Shown here: positions 41,172 through 52,601 of the stretch, piece by piece
Layout of the letters: the number at the start of each line of letters is the position of its first letter
Position numbering within the stretch: position 1 is the first letter of the stretch
From: Phycisphaerae bacterium
Lineage (GTDB): Bacteria > Planctomycetota > Phycisphaerae > Phycisphaerales > UBA1924
Direction: 5' to 3'
Length of the DNA: 64,000 nucleotides
Assembly: GCA_030432905.1 (NCBI GenBank)
Contig: JAUILU010000005.1
Coordinates: 62,001 to 126,000, forward strand
The notes under the pieces: generated by a model
What the model saw: only the letters and a program-made list of their open reading frames with translations
Told to the model about the DNA's origin: nothing
Database searches by the model: none
Program-made: the position numbers and the translations under genes

Positions 41172-41531
41172 CTATCTTTGATCTATTCCCGTCGTCTCGG
41201 ATGGTGGGCTGAAGAGGTCGAGGATGAGTGTGTCTTCGAGTGCTTCGGCGCCGTGCGGGACGTTTGGTGGGAGGACGATCGCCTGGCCCGCGGTGAGTGT
41301 TTTGGTGTGCTCGGACTCGGTGCCGGCTTCGCCTAGGAGAAAGTTGACCCTGCCCGAGAGGACGACGGCGATTTGTTCGTTCTCGTGGGCGTGGCGTTCG
41401 ACGCGGAAGCCCTTGTGCAGGAGCACGCGCGAGATCATCATTTTGTCGGCGATGATCCGCTGGCGGTCGATCAGCGGCATGGGGCTGTCGGTGGGCAGAT
41501 CGGCGAAGTCAATGACGCGTGCGGTTGTCAT
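41172..41531 (-). CDS. cupin-domain protein
   Basis: The 119-residue protein is a single cupin barrel with both motifs: RVERHAHENEQIAVVLSG has the two His and Glu metal ligands, and LPPNVPHGAEALEDTLILDLFSP the third His. It would bind a divalent metal and either catalyse a small reaction or sense a ligand. The function is unknown. Its start is 1 base from the 3' side of the ftsH region, convergent with rmuC (3 bases apart). Confidence 0.85.
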   Translation of the reverse strand: MTTARVIDFADLPTDSPMPLIDRQRIIADKMMISRVLLHKGFRVERHAHENEQIAVVLSGRVNFLLGEAGTESEHTKTLTAGQAIVLPPNVPHGAEALEDTLILDLFSPPSETTGIDQR

Positions 41532-41549
41532 GCCGACCAGCGTACACGC

Positions 41550-43574
<2,025 letters not shown>

Positions 43575-43649
43575 AAGTGCTTTGTATTGCTTTCTTGTAC
43601 TTCTGTGCTCGCGGATTTCCTGCGAGTGTTGCCGTCCTCTTTGTATCGG

Positions 43650-43674
43650 CTTACTCAGAGTACATTCGAGTAAG
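43650..43674. promoter_or_regulatory. inverted repeat upstream of ftsH, candidate operator
   Basis: CTTACTC and GAGTAAG form a perfect 7-base palindrome with an 11-base spacer. The ACTC...GAGT core is reminiscent of CIRCE, but the spacer is longer and the outer bases differ, so HrcA control is not claimed. It lies 76 bases before the ftsH start. Confidence 0.4.
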
Positions 43675-43764
43675 AACCGTCAGGAGTTCGGTCGTATTCT
43701 CGTTCGGTCTGGATAACGCTAGGCGTTGCGGGCCGGAAACTACAGGCGAGGCCCGGTTTCGGGC

Positions 43765-44289
43765 TTACCAGGCGGTTTGGAGGTCGCCAACGAGGTCTTT
43801 GGCGAGTGTCTGGGAGGCGCCGGCGTAGCCGACGTCGATCCGTTCGCCGGTCGGGTTGGCCGGGACGAAGGCACCCAGGGCGCTGTAGTTGGTTCGGCTT
43901 GTCAGGGTCTTGCCTGATCGGTTGTCAACGAACTCGAACTGGACGGTCATCTGGACCGCCATCTCCTGAACGAAGCCGACGCCGGTGCGTGTGGAGAGGT
44001 TTCTCAGCGCGACGTTGGTGATCGAGCCTGTGAGGATCGCGTCGGCTTTGTCGGATGAGGTCACGCGCCAGGGTGTCTGCTGCTGGATCTGGCGGATGAG
44101 GTCTTTGGTGAGTGTGAGCTCGACGCCTGTATGGAACGTGTCGTTCTGGAAGATCGGGACGGCGACGGTCTGGATGGATGTGTCGTGCGCGGAGGCGAAC
44201 GAGTAGCCCTCTGACGGGTCGGCGGCGCACGCTGGCAGGAGCGCGGCAACGACGAGAGCGAGCAGGGTTGCGAGTGTTTGTCGGGTCAC
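43765..44289 (-). CDS. LptE-like LPS-assembly lipoprotein
   Basis: The 174-residue product starts at GTG 44289, overlapping the stop of the upstream TPR gene (GTGA). A signal ends at the lipobox LPACAAD (Cys near residue 21). The domain QTVAVPIFQNDTFHTGVELTLTKDLIRQIQQQTPWRVTSSDKADAILTGSITN matches the LptE/DUF-type fold with its helix-strand pattern. LptE plugs LptD at the outer membrane. Family assignment rests on pattern only. The upstream BamD-like gene supports an outer-membrane assembly context. Confidence 0.72.
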   Translation of the reverse strand: MTRQTLATLLALVVAALLPACAADPSEGYSFASAHDTSIQTVAVPIFQNDTFHTGVELTLTKDLIRQIQQQTPWRVTSSDKADAILTGSITNVALRNLSTRTGVGFVQEMAVQMTVQFEFVDNRSGKTLTSRTNYSALGAFVPANPTGERIDVGYAGASQTLAKDLVGDLQTAW

Positions 44290-45305
44290 GGTGTTGGCTC
44301 CGGACCGATGGGTTCGACTTCGATGGTTCGGGATTCGTCTTCGAGCCAGCCGTTTTCTTGGAGGAGTTGGAGTCCTTCGGTCGCGGCGACTGTTCCGGTG
44401 TGGTCGCGGACGAGGCGGTTGAGGACGAATCGTCCTGCGGGGCCGTCGCCGACGCGGAGGTACCACTGGGCGGCTTCGAGCTGCTGGGCGGCTGCTGATT
44501 CTTCGAGTCTCACGACGAGCGCGTTGGTCAGGCCAGCGCGTTCGGCTTCGGCGGGGTAGTCGCGGGCGAAGCGTTCGATGAGCAGGCGGGAGTCGAGCAG
44601 GATCGAGCCGTCGTACTTGGGGCCTTTGAAGCGGGCGATGTTTGAGTAGACGTGCCGCTGCATGGCGTGCATGCGGTGCGGCGAGTTGGGGTAGGACTTG
44701 AGGAAGATGTCGTACATCTCGGCGGCGAGTTCGAGCTGTCGCTTGTCGAAGTAGTGGTCCGCGAGGTCAATCGCGGCTGACTCGGCGAGGAGCGAGCCCG
44801 GCATGCGCTCTTGGGCGCGGAGCAGGAGTGTTTCGCCGATGTGCGCAACGTAGGTGATGCGGATGCCGAGCATCCGTTTGCGGAGGCCTGCGAGGTAGAG
44901 CTTGCCGATCTCGACTTCGCGTTCGATCGCGGTGACGAACTCGGAGGATTCGGGGTAGGTGCGGATGACCTCTTCGTAGTCGTAGAGGGCTTTGAACTCA
45001 CGGCCCATCGCGAATTTGGCATCGCCTCGGAGGCGGAGTGCCTCGGGCCGGTATGGGCTCTCGGCGAAGTCGTCGTTGTCGAGCCAGTCGTTGAGGATCG
45101 ATTTGGCTTTGGAAGGCTGGTCGTTTGCGATGTGGGCGCGGGCGACGTCGAGCGCGGTGCGGGCCGGGTCTTCGGAGACGACGGATTCCTGCATCCAGCC
45201 CTGGGTTGGGTCGAGGGTGGCGCGTTCAGACTGGGCGTGAGTCTGGATCGTGGCGGCTGCGATGACCGCGGTGACGAGTGCTCGGGTTGTTTTGTGAGTT
45301 GTCAC
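44286..45305 (-). CDS. BamD-like TPR outer-membrane assembly protein
   Basis: The 339-residue product starts at GTG 45305. A Sec-type signal (ALVTAVIAAATIQTHA) precedes helical TPR repeats such as LARAHIANDQPSKAKSILNDWLDN, AKFAMGREFKALYDYEEVIRTYPESSEFV and AAEMYDIFLKSYPNSPHR, the YPxS-type repeats of BamD/YfiO. No lipobox Cys is seen, so it may not be lipidated. It is coupled to the LptE-like gene by a 4-base overlap. Role in beta-barrel insertion is inferred. Confidence 0.7.
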   Translation of the reverse strand: MTTHKTTRALVTAVIAAATIQTHAQSERATLDPTQGWMQESVVSEDPARTALDVARAHIANDQPSKAKSILNDWLDNDDFAESPYRPEALRLRGDAKFAMGREFKALYDYEEVIRTYPESSEFVTAIEREVEIGKLYLAGLRKRMLGIRITYVAHIGETLLLRAQERMPGSLLAESAAIDLADHYFDKRQLELAAEMYDIFLKSYPNSPHRMHAMQRHVYSNIARFKGPKYDGSILLDSRLLIERFARDYPAEAERAGLTNALVVRLEESAAAQQLEAAQWYLRVGDGPAGRFVLNRLVRDHTGTVAATEGLQLLQENGWLEDESRTIEVEPIGPEPTP

Positions 45306-45324
45306 GTGTTGATGATAGCTTCTG

Positions 45325-45377
45325 GATAAAAAGCAAGCCGCCAGCGCGTCCGATCGATGCCGGAGCGCGCTGGCGGT
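45325..45377 (-). terminator. rho-independent terminator for the PEP-CTERM gene at 45406
   Basis: On the minus strand the stem CCGCCAGCGCGC/GCGCTGGCGG at 45338-45376 is followed by CTTGCTTTTTATCC. It lies about 30 bases after the PEP-CTERM stop and separates it from the BamD-like gene. Confidence 0.85.
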
Positions 45378-45405
45378 TAGTGGGCAAGAGTTGTCTGCAG
45401 ACGGT

Positions 45406-46149
45406 TTATCGTCTGCGTCTGCGGGCCCCGAGGAGCCCCGCCCCAGTGAGCAGCGCGGCGGAGGCCGGTGCAGGGACGTAAGTCGGGTCGTAGTCGTAGG
45501 TAATTTCGATGCGGTTGACATCGGACCCGACGGTGAACAGGTTGTCCGGGAGGGCGTCTGTGCCGTCCCATTCTGAGCCGATCCCGATGGTGAAGCCGTA
45601 GGCCAGCGAGTTGAGCTGGACGTCGTCGTTGAAGAAGACGACGGTGGCTTCGACGAACGTGATTGACTCGACCGTTACGCGGAAGCCGAAGGCATCAGCG
45701 AGCGGTGAGTGGTTGGGATCGGTGTGGTCACCGACTTCCCAACGCATTAGTCTGTAGTCCTCGCTTGCGGCTTGAGGACTGATAAACGGTGAGCCGTCGG
45801 AGGTCTCAGCCGAGAGTCTGATCCTGCTGAATGTGCCCGCATCACCGGGTCGCGTATCGAAGATCTCGTCCCAACCGACCAAGATGTCGGCTCCCGGTGA
45901 GTTCAGGCTCCCACCAACACTTGTTGGCGATCCGAGTGAGCCTCTCTGCGAAACTCCGGGTTCTGTTCCGTTGAGGATCTGTTCCTCGCCGGAGTCCTTT
46001 GCCATAAACATGAGAAAGGACACGTTGTCGTTGGGCGTGATGACGGGTTCCAAGGGTGTTGCCGAAGCACCGAAAGCGGTGACGGACATGGCGACCCCTG
46101 CAACGCCGACAACAGCCGCACTTAGCGGTGTAGCCATCAAGCGTGGCAT
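45406..46149 (-). CDS. PEP-CTERM-tagged secreted protein
   Basis: The 247-residue product starts at ATG 46149 behind AGGAGA. A signal peptide ends near GASATPL. The mature part is acidic and strand-rich (VSFLMFMAKDSGEEQIL, DILVGWDEIFDT, SAETSDGSPFISP) and ends in VPAPASAALLTGAGLLGARRRRR, the sorting tag. Function unknown, likely surface-displayed. It is monocistronic with its own terminator. Confidence 0.8.
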   Translation of the reverse strand: MPRLMATPLSAAVVGVAGVAMSVTAFGASATPLEPVITPNDNVSFLMFMAKDSGEEQILNGTEPGVSQRGSLGSPTSVGGSLNSPGADILVGWDEIFDTRPGDAGTFSRIRLSAETSDGSPFISPQAASEDYRLMRWEVGDHTDPNHSPLADAFGFRVTVESITFVEATVVFFNDDVQLNSLAYGFTIGIGSEWDGTDALPDNLFTVGSDVNRIEITYDYDPTYVPAPASAALLTGAGLLGARRRRR

Positions 46150-46486
46150 AGCAATCTCTCCTGGCAAATCAGAAACTCAAGACGCGAAGCCGCGGCTCTT
46201 TGTTACGATTCACTATTACGGATGGAGGAAATCGCTTCCACACGATGACCTGCCAACCTGCTTCTCCTACCTCTCAAGCGAGAAGCTACATCAAGAATCC
46301 GGCATGACCAGTGAATGTGATAAAATCGCGCTGAAACTCGTAAATTGTCTATCCGGTTTAACCCTTACGCACACGCCAATTGCAATTGAGTTGGCCGATT
46401 GATGAGGGAGAAGCCCACCTGAATGTGTGTTGGGGTGTGGGCATCATCGGGAGTGCTGGATCGGGAAGTTCCTATAAGCTTGGCTG
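46150..46486. promoter_or_regulatory. divergent intergenic region upstream of LysR
   Basis: This 337-base stretch separates the PEP-CTERM gene (leftward) from lysR (rightward). It holds a 12-base perfect palindrome CAATTGCAATTG at 46377-46388, within a GCCAA...TTGGC frame, about 100 bases before the LysR start. No T-N11-A site was assigned with confidence. Confidence 0.45.
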
Positions 46487-47365
46487 ATGGAACTGACTTC
46501 CCTGCGACAGTTCGCCGCGATCGCTGAGATCGGGCATATCACGAAGGCCGCCGAGCGGCTTGGGGTGACGCAGCCTGCGCTAAGCGCAATGCTGAAGAAA
46601 CTCGAGGCCGAGGTTGGTGCCCCGCTGCTGGACCGGACGGGCCGGGGCGTTTCGCTGACGGCGGCTGGCGAGGCTTTCTTAGAGCATGCGCAGGCTTCTA
46701 TAAGGCACGCGGACAAGGCCACCGAATCTGTAAGGGAATTGATTGGTTTAGAGAGCGGGTCGATCAGGATCGGCGGCGGCGCGACGGCGGTGGCCCACTT
46801 ACTGCCGAGGGTGGTGTCGGATTTCCGTAAGGCCCACCCGGCGCTGAGGTTCTACGTCCGGGAGGCGGGGTCTCGGGCGGTCGCGGACGCGGTGCTCTCG
46901 GGGGAGCTTGATCTTGGGATCGTGACGATGCCGATCTCGGGGCCCGGCTCGGACGAGCTGATGTCGGTGGCGACGATCCGGGATGAGCTGATGCTGATCG
47001 TTCCCAAGGGGCACCCGCTCCACGATCGGTCGACGTACTCCTGGTTAAGCATTCATGAAGATCCGTTAGTGTTGTTTGAAGATGGCTCTGCGGTGCGGAA
47101 CATCATCGACACCGCGAGTCATTCGGCGGGGGTAACGCTGAACGTGGTGATGGAAGTTCGGTCGACTGAGACGATCGAGCGCATGATCGAAGCGGGGATC
47201 GGGCCCGGGTTTATAAGCCGGTTCGCGCTTGGGGATAAACGGGGGCTTCGATGCAGAGACGGAAGACTTTTCCGGGAGCTGGCGATTGTGCGCCGGCGGG
47301 ATCGCGTACCGAGTGCGGCTTCGGCGGCGTTCGAAAGAATGCTTATCTCGGCGCTTGCGCGGTAG
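46487..47365 (+). CDS. LysR-family transcriptional regulator
   Basis: The 292-residue protein has the LysR winged helix (ELTSLRQFAAIAEIGHITKAAERLGVTQPALSAMLKKLEAEVGAPLLDR) and the effector domain ending EAGIGPGFISRFAL. It controls neighbouring genes in response to a small molecule. Its last 115 bases overlap the 5' end of the porin gene in another frame. The porin downstream is the natural target; the ligand is unknown. Confidence 0.93.
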   Translation: MELTSLRQFAAIAEIGHITKAAERLGVTQPALSAMLKKLEAEVGAPLLDRTGRGVSLTAAGEAFLEHAQASIRHADKATESVRELIGLESGSIRIGGGATAVAHLLPRVVSDFRKAHPALRFYVREAGSRAVADAVLSGELDLGIVTMPISGPGSDELMSVATIRDELMLIVPKGHPLHDRSTYSWLSIHEDPLVLFEDGSAVRNIIDTASHSAGVTLNVVMEVRSTETIERMIEAGIGPGFISRFALGDKRGLRCRDGRLFRELAIVRRRDRVPSAASAAFERMLISALAR

Positions 47366-48525
47366 CCGCGGGCCTTGTAACGCTGAGTGCTTTGGCTGAC
47401 GACACGGGCGCTTCGCTTCTTGAGGACGCGAGCGGCCGGGTGAGCCTGTTCAGCTCCGCGCACGCTACTGCGGCTAAGGGCAGCGGGCTTGAGATTGTCA
47501 GCGCCGATGGCTCGGCGAAGCTGCAATTCAAGGGTCAGATGCAGATCAGGCATGTCATGAACCATCGCAACGGCGACGGGATTGACCAGTTCGACGCGGG
47601 CTTTGAGAACAGGCGGATCAGGCCCAAGCTCGCGGGGTCGCTGCAGAACGGGAAGATCCCGTTCAGCATGTACGGCGACGGGCGTCGGGGTGGGTTCACT
47701 CTGGTTGATGCGTGGGTCGGGTATGTGCCGGGCGAGGGGCAGCGGCTCCGCGTGGGTCAGTACCCTGCGCCGTTCTCGCGTGAGGAGATGCTGAGCAGCT
47801 CGAAGCGGCTGGCTTCGGACTACTCGGTCGCCAACGCGGCGTTTACGGTCGATCGCTCGCAGGGTGTTGAGTTCCGCAACCGCGGCGAGGACTGGACGAC
47901 GTACATCTTTGTTGGCGACGGCGTGAAGGACCTGAACACGCCTTACACGATGGATTCGGACTTTGGCATCAATGTGCGCGCCGAGCGGAAGTTTGGCGGC
48001 ACGTGGAAGCGGTTCGATGACTTTGTTGGCTGGAGGGGTGAGGAGACGGCGACGCTGGTTGGTGCGGCGCTGCACATCTCGGGCGGGCAGATGGACGCCG
48101 ACAGCGACGGCATGGTCGATGAGGATTTCTACGATTTCCGCTACACCGTTGATGCGGGCGTCGAGGGCGACGGCTGGAACGCGTTCGCGGCGTTCTTCGG
48201 TCAGAAGACCGATGCGCAGGGGATCAGCGAGATCAACAGCTACGGCTTGACGCTGCAGGGCGGCGTGTTCATCACCGACGACATCGACATCTTCACGCAG
48301 TACGCGTGGGCGGATGACGACGCGGACCTTGGTGAACTGAGCGTGATCACGGTCGGGTTCAACAAGTACATCAGCGGCCACGTTATTAAGCTGACCGTGG
48401 ATGCGAACTATGCGTTTGAGGAGATCACCTCGACGTACGTGAACAGCTCGCGCGGGTATCTTGTCGATGCGATGGGCGAGGACGGACAGTTTGTGCTGCG
48501 CTCGCAGCTGCAGGTGCTGTTCTAA
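47251..48525 (+). CDS. phosphate-selective porin (OprO/OprP-like)
   Basis: The 424-residue product starts at ATG 47251, inside the LysR gene, as no other in-frame start precedes the signal (AYLGACAVAAGLVTLSALA). The mature protein has LQFKGQMQIRHVMNHR, DQFDAGFENRRIRPKLAG, YVPGEGQRLRVGQYPAPFSREEM and alternating strands up to RSQLQVLF, ending in Phe as outer-membrane barrels do. The first 29 residues form a long n-region before the hydrophobic core. Phosphate or another anion may be the substrate; this is by family only. Confidence 0.85.
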   Translation: MQRRKTFPGAGDCAPAGSRTECGFGGVRKNAYLGACAVAAGLVTLSALADDTGASLLEDASGRVSLFSSAHATAAKGSGLEIVSADGSAKLQFKGQMQIRHVMNHRNGDGIDQFDAGFENRRIRPKLAGSLQNGKIPFSMYGDGRRGGFTLVDAWVGYVPGEGQRLRVGQYPAPFSREEMLSSSKRLASDYSVANAAFTVDRSQGVEFRNRGEDWTTYIFVGDGVKDLNTPYTMDSDFGINVRAERKFGGTWKRFDDFVGWRGEETATLVGAALHISGGQMDADSDGMVDEDFYDFRYTVDAGVEGDGWNAFAAFFGQKTDAQGISEINSYGLTLQGGVFITDDIDIFTQYAWADDDADLGELSVITVGFNKYISGHVIKLTVDANYAFEEITSTYVNSSRGYLVDAMGEDGQFVLRSQLQVLF

Positions 48526-48582
48526 AGACCTGACATATTGATTGAGTGAGTTGAACAGGGGCGGCGTTGGCTGCCCCCGTTT

Positions 48583-49155
48583 TTAGTGCGCGGGGAAGAG
48601 TTCGGGTTCGAGTGCGCCCTCGAGTTCGAGGAGGCGTCGTTTGTTGTCGAGGCCGCCGCCGAAGCCTTGGAGTGCGCCGCTTGCCGCGATGACGCGGTGG
48701 CACGGGACGACGATTGGTACGCGGTTGGCGCCGTTGGCGCCGCCCACGGCGCGCGGGGATGAGCCGACGCGTTTGGCGAGTTCGTCGTAGCTGATGGTTG
48801 TGCCGTAGGGGATGTCGGTGAGCGCATGCCAGACTTTCTGCTGGTGCGCTGTGCCGGGCAAGCAGAGCGGGAGATCGAACGAGGTTCGTTTGCTGGCGAA
48901 GTACTCGCCGAGTTGGCGCTGGGTTTCGTCGAGGAGGTCGGTCGCCGGGGTGTTGGTTTCGTAGTCGCCCTGGGATTCGAGTCTGCAGTTGAGGAGCCGT
49001 TCTAGGTCGTGCTTTTCTTGGTTGATGCGCGGGCGGGTCGCGAACTCGAGGAGGCAGAGGCCCGGCTCGGTGTCGGCGGACTCGGGCTCGGCGACGCCGG
49101 CGTGGAGTGGGCCGACGGGCGAATCGATGACTCGTGTGACGATGCGTGCGTGCAT
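48583..49155 (-). CDS. ogt: methylated-DNA-protein-cysteine methyltransferase
   Basis: The 190-residue protein repairs O6-methylguanine by moving the methyl to its own Cys. The active-site motif PCHRVI has Cys152, preceded by the helix-turn-helix RVGSSPRAVGGANGANRVPIVV with the Arg finger and GTTISYDELA. The start ATG 49155 fits the family; the frame upstream is not coding. It converges on the porin gene. Confidence 0.93.
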   Translation of the reverse strand: MHARIVTRVIDSPVGPLHAGVAEPESADTEPGLCLLEFATRPRINQEKHDLERLLNCRLESQGDYETNTPATDLLDETQRQLGEYFASKRTSFDLPLCLPGTAHQQKVWHALTDIPYGTTISYDELAKRVGSSPRAVGGANGANRVPIVVPCHRVIAASGALQGFGGGLDNKRRLLELEGALEPELFPAH

Positions 49156-49299
49156 GGGTTGAGTATAGCGAGAGGCGCTGGAGTAGCTGCGAACGGGTCT
49201 CAGTTGTATATCAATACAATCTATACAACACACAATCTTCATTGATTTGATCTATGTGCGTTCTGCGCCGATGCTATAGCAACTCGAAAGGACATCACC

Positions 49300-52143
49300 A
49301 TGGCAAGCGACGCGTTCGGAGCAAAGCAGACCCTCGAAGTCGGCGGCGAGAAGTACACCTACTACAAGCTTCGCACGCTCGAGGAGAAGGGCCTGACGAA
49401 GATCGATTCGATGCCTTACTCGATCCGTGTGTTGCTTGAGGCGCAGCTTCGCAACCTTGACGGGTTCATCGTGACCAACGACGACATCTCGGGGCTTGCG
49501 GGTTACAACGCGAAGAGTGTTGACCGGACGGAGATGCCGTTCATGCCCGGGCGTGTGGTGCTTCAGGACTTTACGGGTGTGCCGTGTGTGGTTGACCTCG
49601 CTGCGATGCGTGACGCGATGAAGGCGCTCGGCGGTGACCCGGAGCAGATCAACCCCGAGGTTGTGTGCGACCTTGTGATCGACCACTCGGTGCAGGTGGA
49701 TGACTTTGCTTCGCGCGTGGCGCTGACGATCAACGCGGAGAAGGAGTTCGAGCGGAACAACGAGCGGTACCTGTTCCTCAAGTGGGGACAGGAGAGTCTG
49801 AGCCGTTTCCGTGTTGTGCCGCCGGCGACGGGGATTGTGCACCAGGTGAACCTTGAGTATCTGGCGCGAGGCGTTCTCACCCGCACCGTTGACGGCGAGC
49901 AGCAGGTCTACCCGGACTCGCTGGTCGGTACTGACAGCCACACGACGATGATTAACGGTCTTGGTGTTCTTGGCTGGGGTGTGGGCGGCATCGAGGCCGA
50001 GGCGGTGATGCTGGGCCAGCCGGTGTACATGCTGACGCCGGAGGTTGTCGGGTTCAAGCTGACGGGCAAGCTCCCCGAGGGCGCGACGGCGACGGACATG
50101 GTTCTGACCGTGACGGAGATGCTCCGCAACCACGGCGTGGTTGAGAAGTTTGTCGAGTTCTTCGGGCCGGGCATGGCGGATCTGAGTCTGCCTGACCGGG
50201 CGACGATCGCGAACATGGCGCCCGAGTACGGCGCGACGTGCGGCTTCTTCCCGATTGACGAGGTCACGCTTGGTTACCTGCGTCTGACGGCGCACACCGA
50301 GCAGGAGGTTGCGTTGACCGAGGCGTACGCGAAGGCGAACGACTTCTGGTGGGACGCGAGCAAGCCCGATCCGGAGTTTGCTGCAGTGCTCGAGCTTGAT
50401 CTTTCGACGGTTGTGCCGAGCCTTGCGGGTCCGAAGCGGCCGCAGGATCGCGTTGAGCTGACGAACATGCGGAGCGAGTGGCACAGGCAGCTTGTTGATA
50501 CGTTCAAGAAGAAGGTGCCGAGCGAGGCGGTCAATCTGAACCGCTGGGCTGGCGAGGGCGGCGAGGCGGACAACGCGCCGGTGAACCCTGACGCGGCCAA
50601 CGGTGTCGCGGGGCCGGAGTCTGTGCAGGTCACGCTGAGCGAGGCGTGCCATCCTGAGAAGCCGGGCACGAAGGTGAACCTGACGCACGGCGATGTTGTG
50701 ATCGCGGCGATCACGAGCTGCACGAACACGAGCAACCCGGACGTGATGCTCGCGGCGGGTCTAGTTGCCAAGAAGGCGCGTGCGCTCGGGCTGACCCGCA
50801 AGCCTTGGGTCAAGACGAGTCTTGCGCCGGGCTCGAAGGTCGTGACGGAGTACTACGAGAAGGCTGGGCTTGCGGATGATCTGGAAGCGCTCGGATTCCA
50901 CACTGTGGGTTACGGGTGCACGACGTGCATTGGTAACTCGGGGCCGTTGCCGCCCGAGATTGAGGATGGGATTAAAGAGGGCGACCTCGCGGTGGCGAGT
51001 GTGCTCTCGGGTAACCGGAACTTTGAGGGACGTGTACACCCGCGGGTGAAGGCGAACTATCTCGCGAGCCCGCCGTTGGTCGTGGCGTACGCGATCGCGG
51101 GCACGGTTGATATCGACCTGCACAACGCGCCGATCGCGCAGACGCCCGACGGCAAGGACGTGTTCCTGAAAGACATTTGGCCGACGCAGCAGGAGATCCG
51201 CGAGCTTCGCGAGAGCTCGATCTCGGCGGAGCAGTTTGCTGACAAGTACGGCAGCGTGTTCACGGGCAACGAGACATGGAACAAAATCCCGGTTTCCAAG
51301 AGTGAGCTGTACGGGTGGAACGATGATTCGACGTACATCCAGAACCCGCCGTTCTTTGAGGGAATGACCGCTGAGGCTCCCGGGTTTGGATCGATCAACG
51401 GTGCGCGTGCGCTATGTGTGCTTGCGGACAGCGTGACGACGGACCACATCTCGCCTGCGGGCCGGATTGAGCCTGAGACGCCTTCGGGTCAGTACCTGCT
51501 GAACGCGGGTGTGGCGCAGAGCGCGTTCAACAGCTTCGGCTCGCGTCGCGGTAACGACCGGGTGATGACGCGGGGCACGTTTGCGAATGTTCGTGTTCGC
51601 AACGGGCTTGCCAAGAACGAGGACGGGAGCATCCCCGAGGGCGGCTGGACCCGGAACTTCACGAAGGGCGCCGGGTGGGATGCGCCGGTTGAGTACATCT
51701 ACGACGCGGCTCAGGACTACAAGGCCGCGGGGACGCCTCTGGTTGTGCTTGCTGGCAAGGACTACGGCATGGGCAGCTCGCGCGACTGGGCCGCGAAGGG
51801 GACGCTGCTGCTTGGCGTGAAGGCAGTGATCGCCGAGAGCTTTGAGCGGATCCACCGGAGCAACCTTGTGTTTATGGGTGTGCTTCCGTTGGTGTACAAA
51901 GCGGGCGAGAACGCCGCGAGCCTTGGGCTTGATGGGACGGAGACGTTTGACATCGAGCTTCCCGAGTCGATGGACCCGGGTGCGATGATTACCGTCAAGG
52001 CGACGAAGGCCGACGGGAGTGTTGTGACGTTCGAGGCCGCGAGCCGGATCGATACCGCGGTTGAGATCGAGTACTACAAGAACGGCGGCATCCTGCAGAC
52101 GGTGATCCGCAAGAAGCTCAACGAGTCGAAGATCAACGCTTGA
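49300..52143 (+). CDS. acnA: aconitate hydratase (AcnA/IRP1 type)
   Basis: The 947-residue enzyme isomerises citrate to isocitrate in the TCA cycle. The [4Fe-4S] ligands are Cys474 ([11 protein letters not shown]) and Cys540, Cys543 ([14 protein letters not shown]). The N-terminal [16 protein letters not shown] and C-terminal [17 protein letters not shown] swivel domain are typical of the AcnA/IRP branch. Length exceeds E. coli AcnA by about 55 residues, mainly in an insertion near residues 430-445. It starts behind GAAAGGA. The GNAT gene is coupled to it by a TTGA overlap. Confidence 0.98.
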   Translation: MASDAFGAKQTLEVGGEKYTYYKLRTLEEKGLTKIDSMPYSIRVLLEAQLRNLDGFIVTNDDISGLAGYNAKSVDRTEMPFMPGRVVLQDFTGVPCVVDLAAMRDAMKALGGDPEQINPEVVCDLVIDHSVQVDDFASRVALTINAEKEFERNNERYLFLKWGQESLSRFRVVPPATGIVHQVNLEYLARGVLTRTVDGEQQVYPDSLVGTDSHTTMINGLGVLGWGVGGIEAEAVMLGQPVYMLTPEVVGFKLTGKLPEGATATDMVLTVTEMLRNHGVVEKFVEFFGPGMADLSLPDRATIANMAPEYGATCGFFPIDEVTLGYLRLTAHTEQEVALTEAYAKANDFWWDASKPDPEFAAVLELDLSTVVPSLAGPKRPQDRVELTNMRSEWHRQLVDTFKKKVPSEAVNLNRWAGEGGEADNAPVNPDAANGVAGPESVQVTLSEACHPEKPGTKVNLTHGDVVIAAITSCTNTSNPDVMLAAGLVAKKARALGLTRKPWVKTSLAPGSKVVTEYYEKAGLADDLEALGFHTVGYGCTTCIGNSGPLPPEIEDGIKEGDLAVASVLSGNRNFEGRVHPRVKANYLASPPLVVAYAIAGTVDIDLHNAPIAQTPDGKDVFLKDIWPTQQEIRELRESSISAEQFADKYGSVFTGNETWNKIPVSKSELYGWNDDSTYIQNPPFFEGMTAEAPGFGSINGARALCVLADSVTTDHISPAGRIEPETPSGQYLLNAGVAQSAFNSFGSRRGNDRVMTRGTFANVRVRNGLAKNEDGSIPEGGWTRNFTKGAGWDAPVEYIYDAAQDYKAAGTPLVVLAGKDYGMGSSRDWAAKGTLLLGVKAVIAESFERIHRSNLVFMGVLPLVYKAGENAASLGLDGTETFDIELPESMDPGAMITVKATKADGSVVTFEAASRIDTAVEIEYYKNGGILQTVIRKKLNESKINA

Positions 52144-52586
52144 GCACGCGGGTCGAGATCATTTCGCCGACTGAGACGCATCCGATCCGGCACGCAATAC
52201 TGCGGCCCGGTCAGCCGGCGGAGTGCTTGTTCTACCCGGGTGACGATGACCCGAACACGTTTCACATGGGCACCCTCGACGGCGAGGGTGCTCTTGTTGG
52301 GATTATCTCGTTCTATGACGAGCCTGTGCCCGGGACGGACACGCCGGCGTGGCGGATCAGGGGGATGGCGACGCTGCCGGGGTTTCGGGGGCTTGGTCTT
52401 GGGGCGGGTCTTGTTGAGGCGGGGATCGCTCACGCGCACGGGTCGCGTGTTTCGCCCGTGTGGTGCAACGCGAGGACGAGCGCCGCGGGGTACTACAACA
52501 AGCTCGGGTTTGTTCAGGTTGGGGATGAGTTTGAGATTGAGGGGATCGGGCCGCACGTTGTGATGGTGAGGGGCGGCGTGGGCTGA
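52140..52586 (+). CDS. GNAT-family N-acetyltransferase
   Basis: The 148-residue product starts with TTG at 52140, whose bases overlap the acnA TGA stop. It has the GNAT core: [30 protein letters not shown] (acetyl-CoA loop R-x-x-G-L-G), [22 protein letters not shown]. Coupling to aconitase suggests co-expression; the substrate is unknown. Confidence 0.87.
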   Translation: MSTRVEIISPTETHPIRHAILRPGQPAECLFYPGDDDPNTFHMGTLDGEGALVGIISFYDEPVPGTDTPAWRIRGMATLPGFRGLGLGAGLVEAGIAHAHGSRVSPVWCNARTSAAGYYNKLGFVQVGDEFEIEGIGPHVVMVRGGVG

Positions 52587-52601
52587 GGTATGCTGGTTCG
52601 C

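Noticed and set aside
49252..50688. A 478-codon open frame on the minus strand
   Set aside because: It is antisense to aconitase, whose family motifs are intact.
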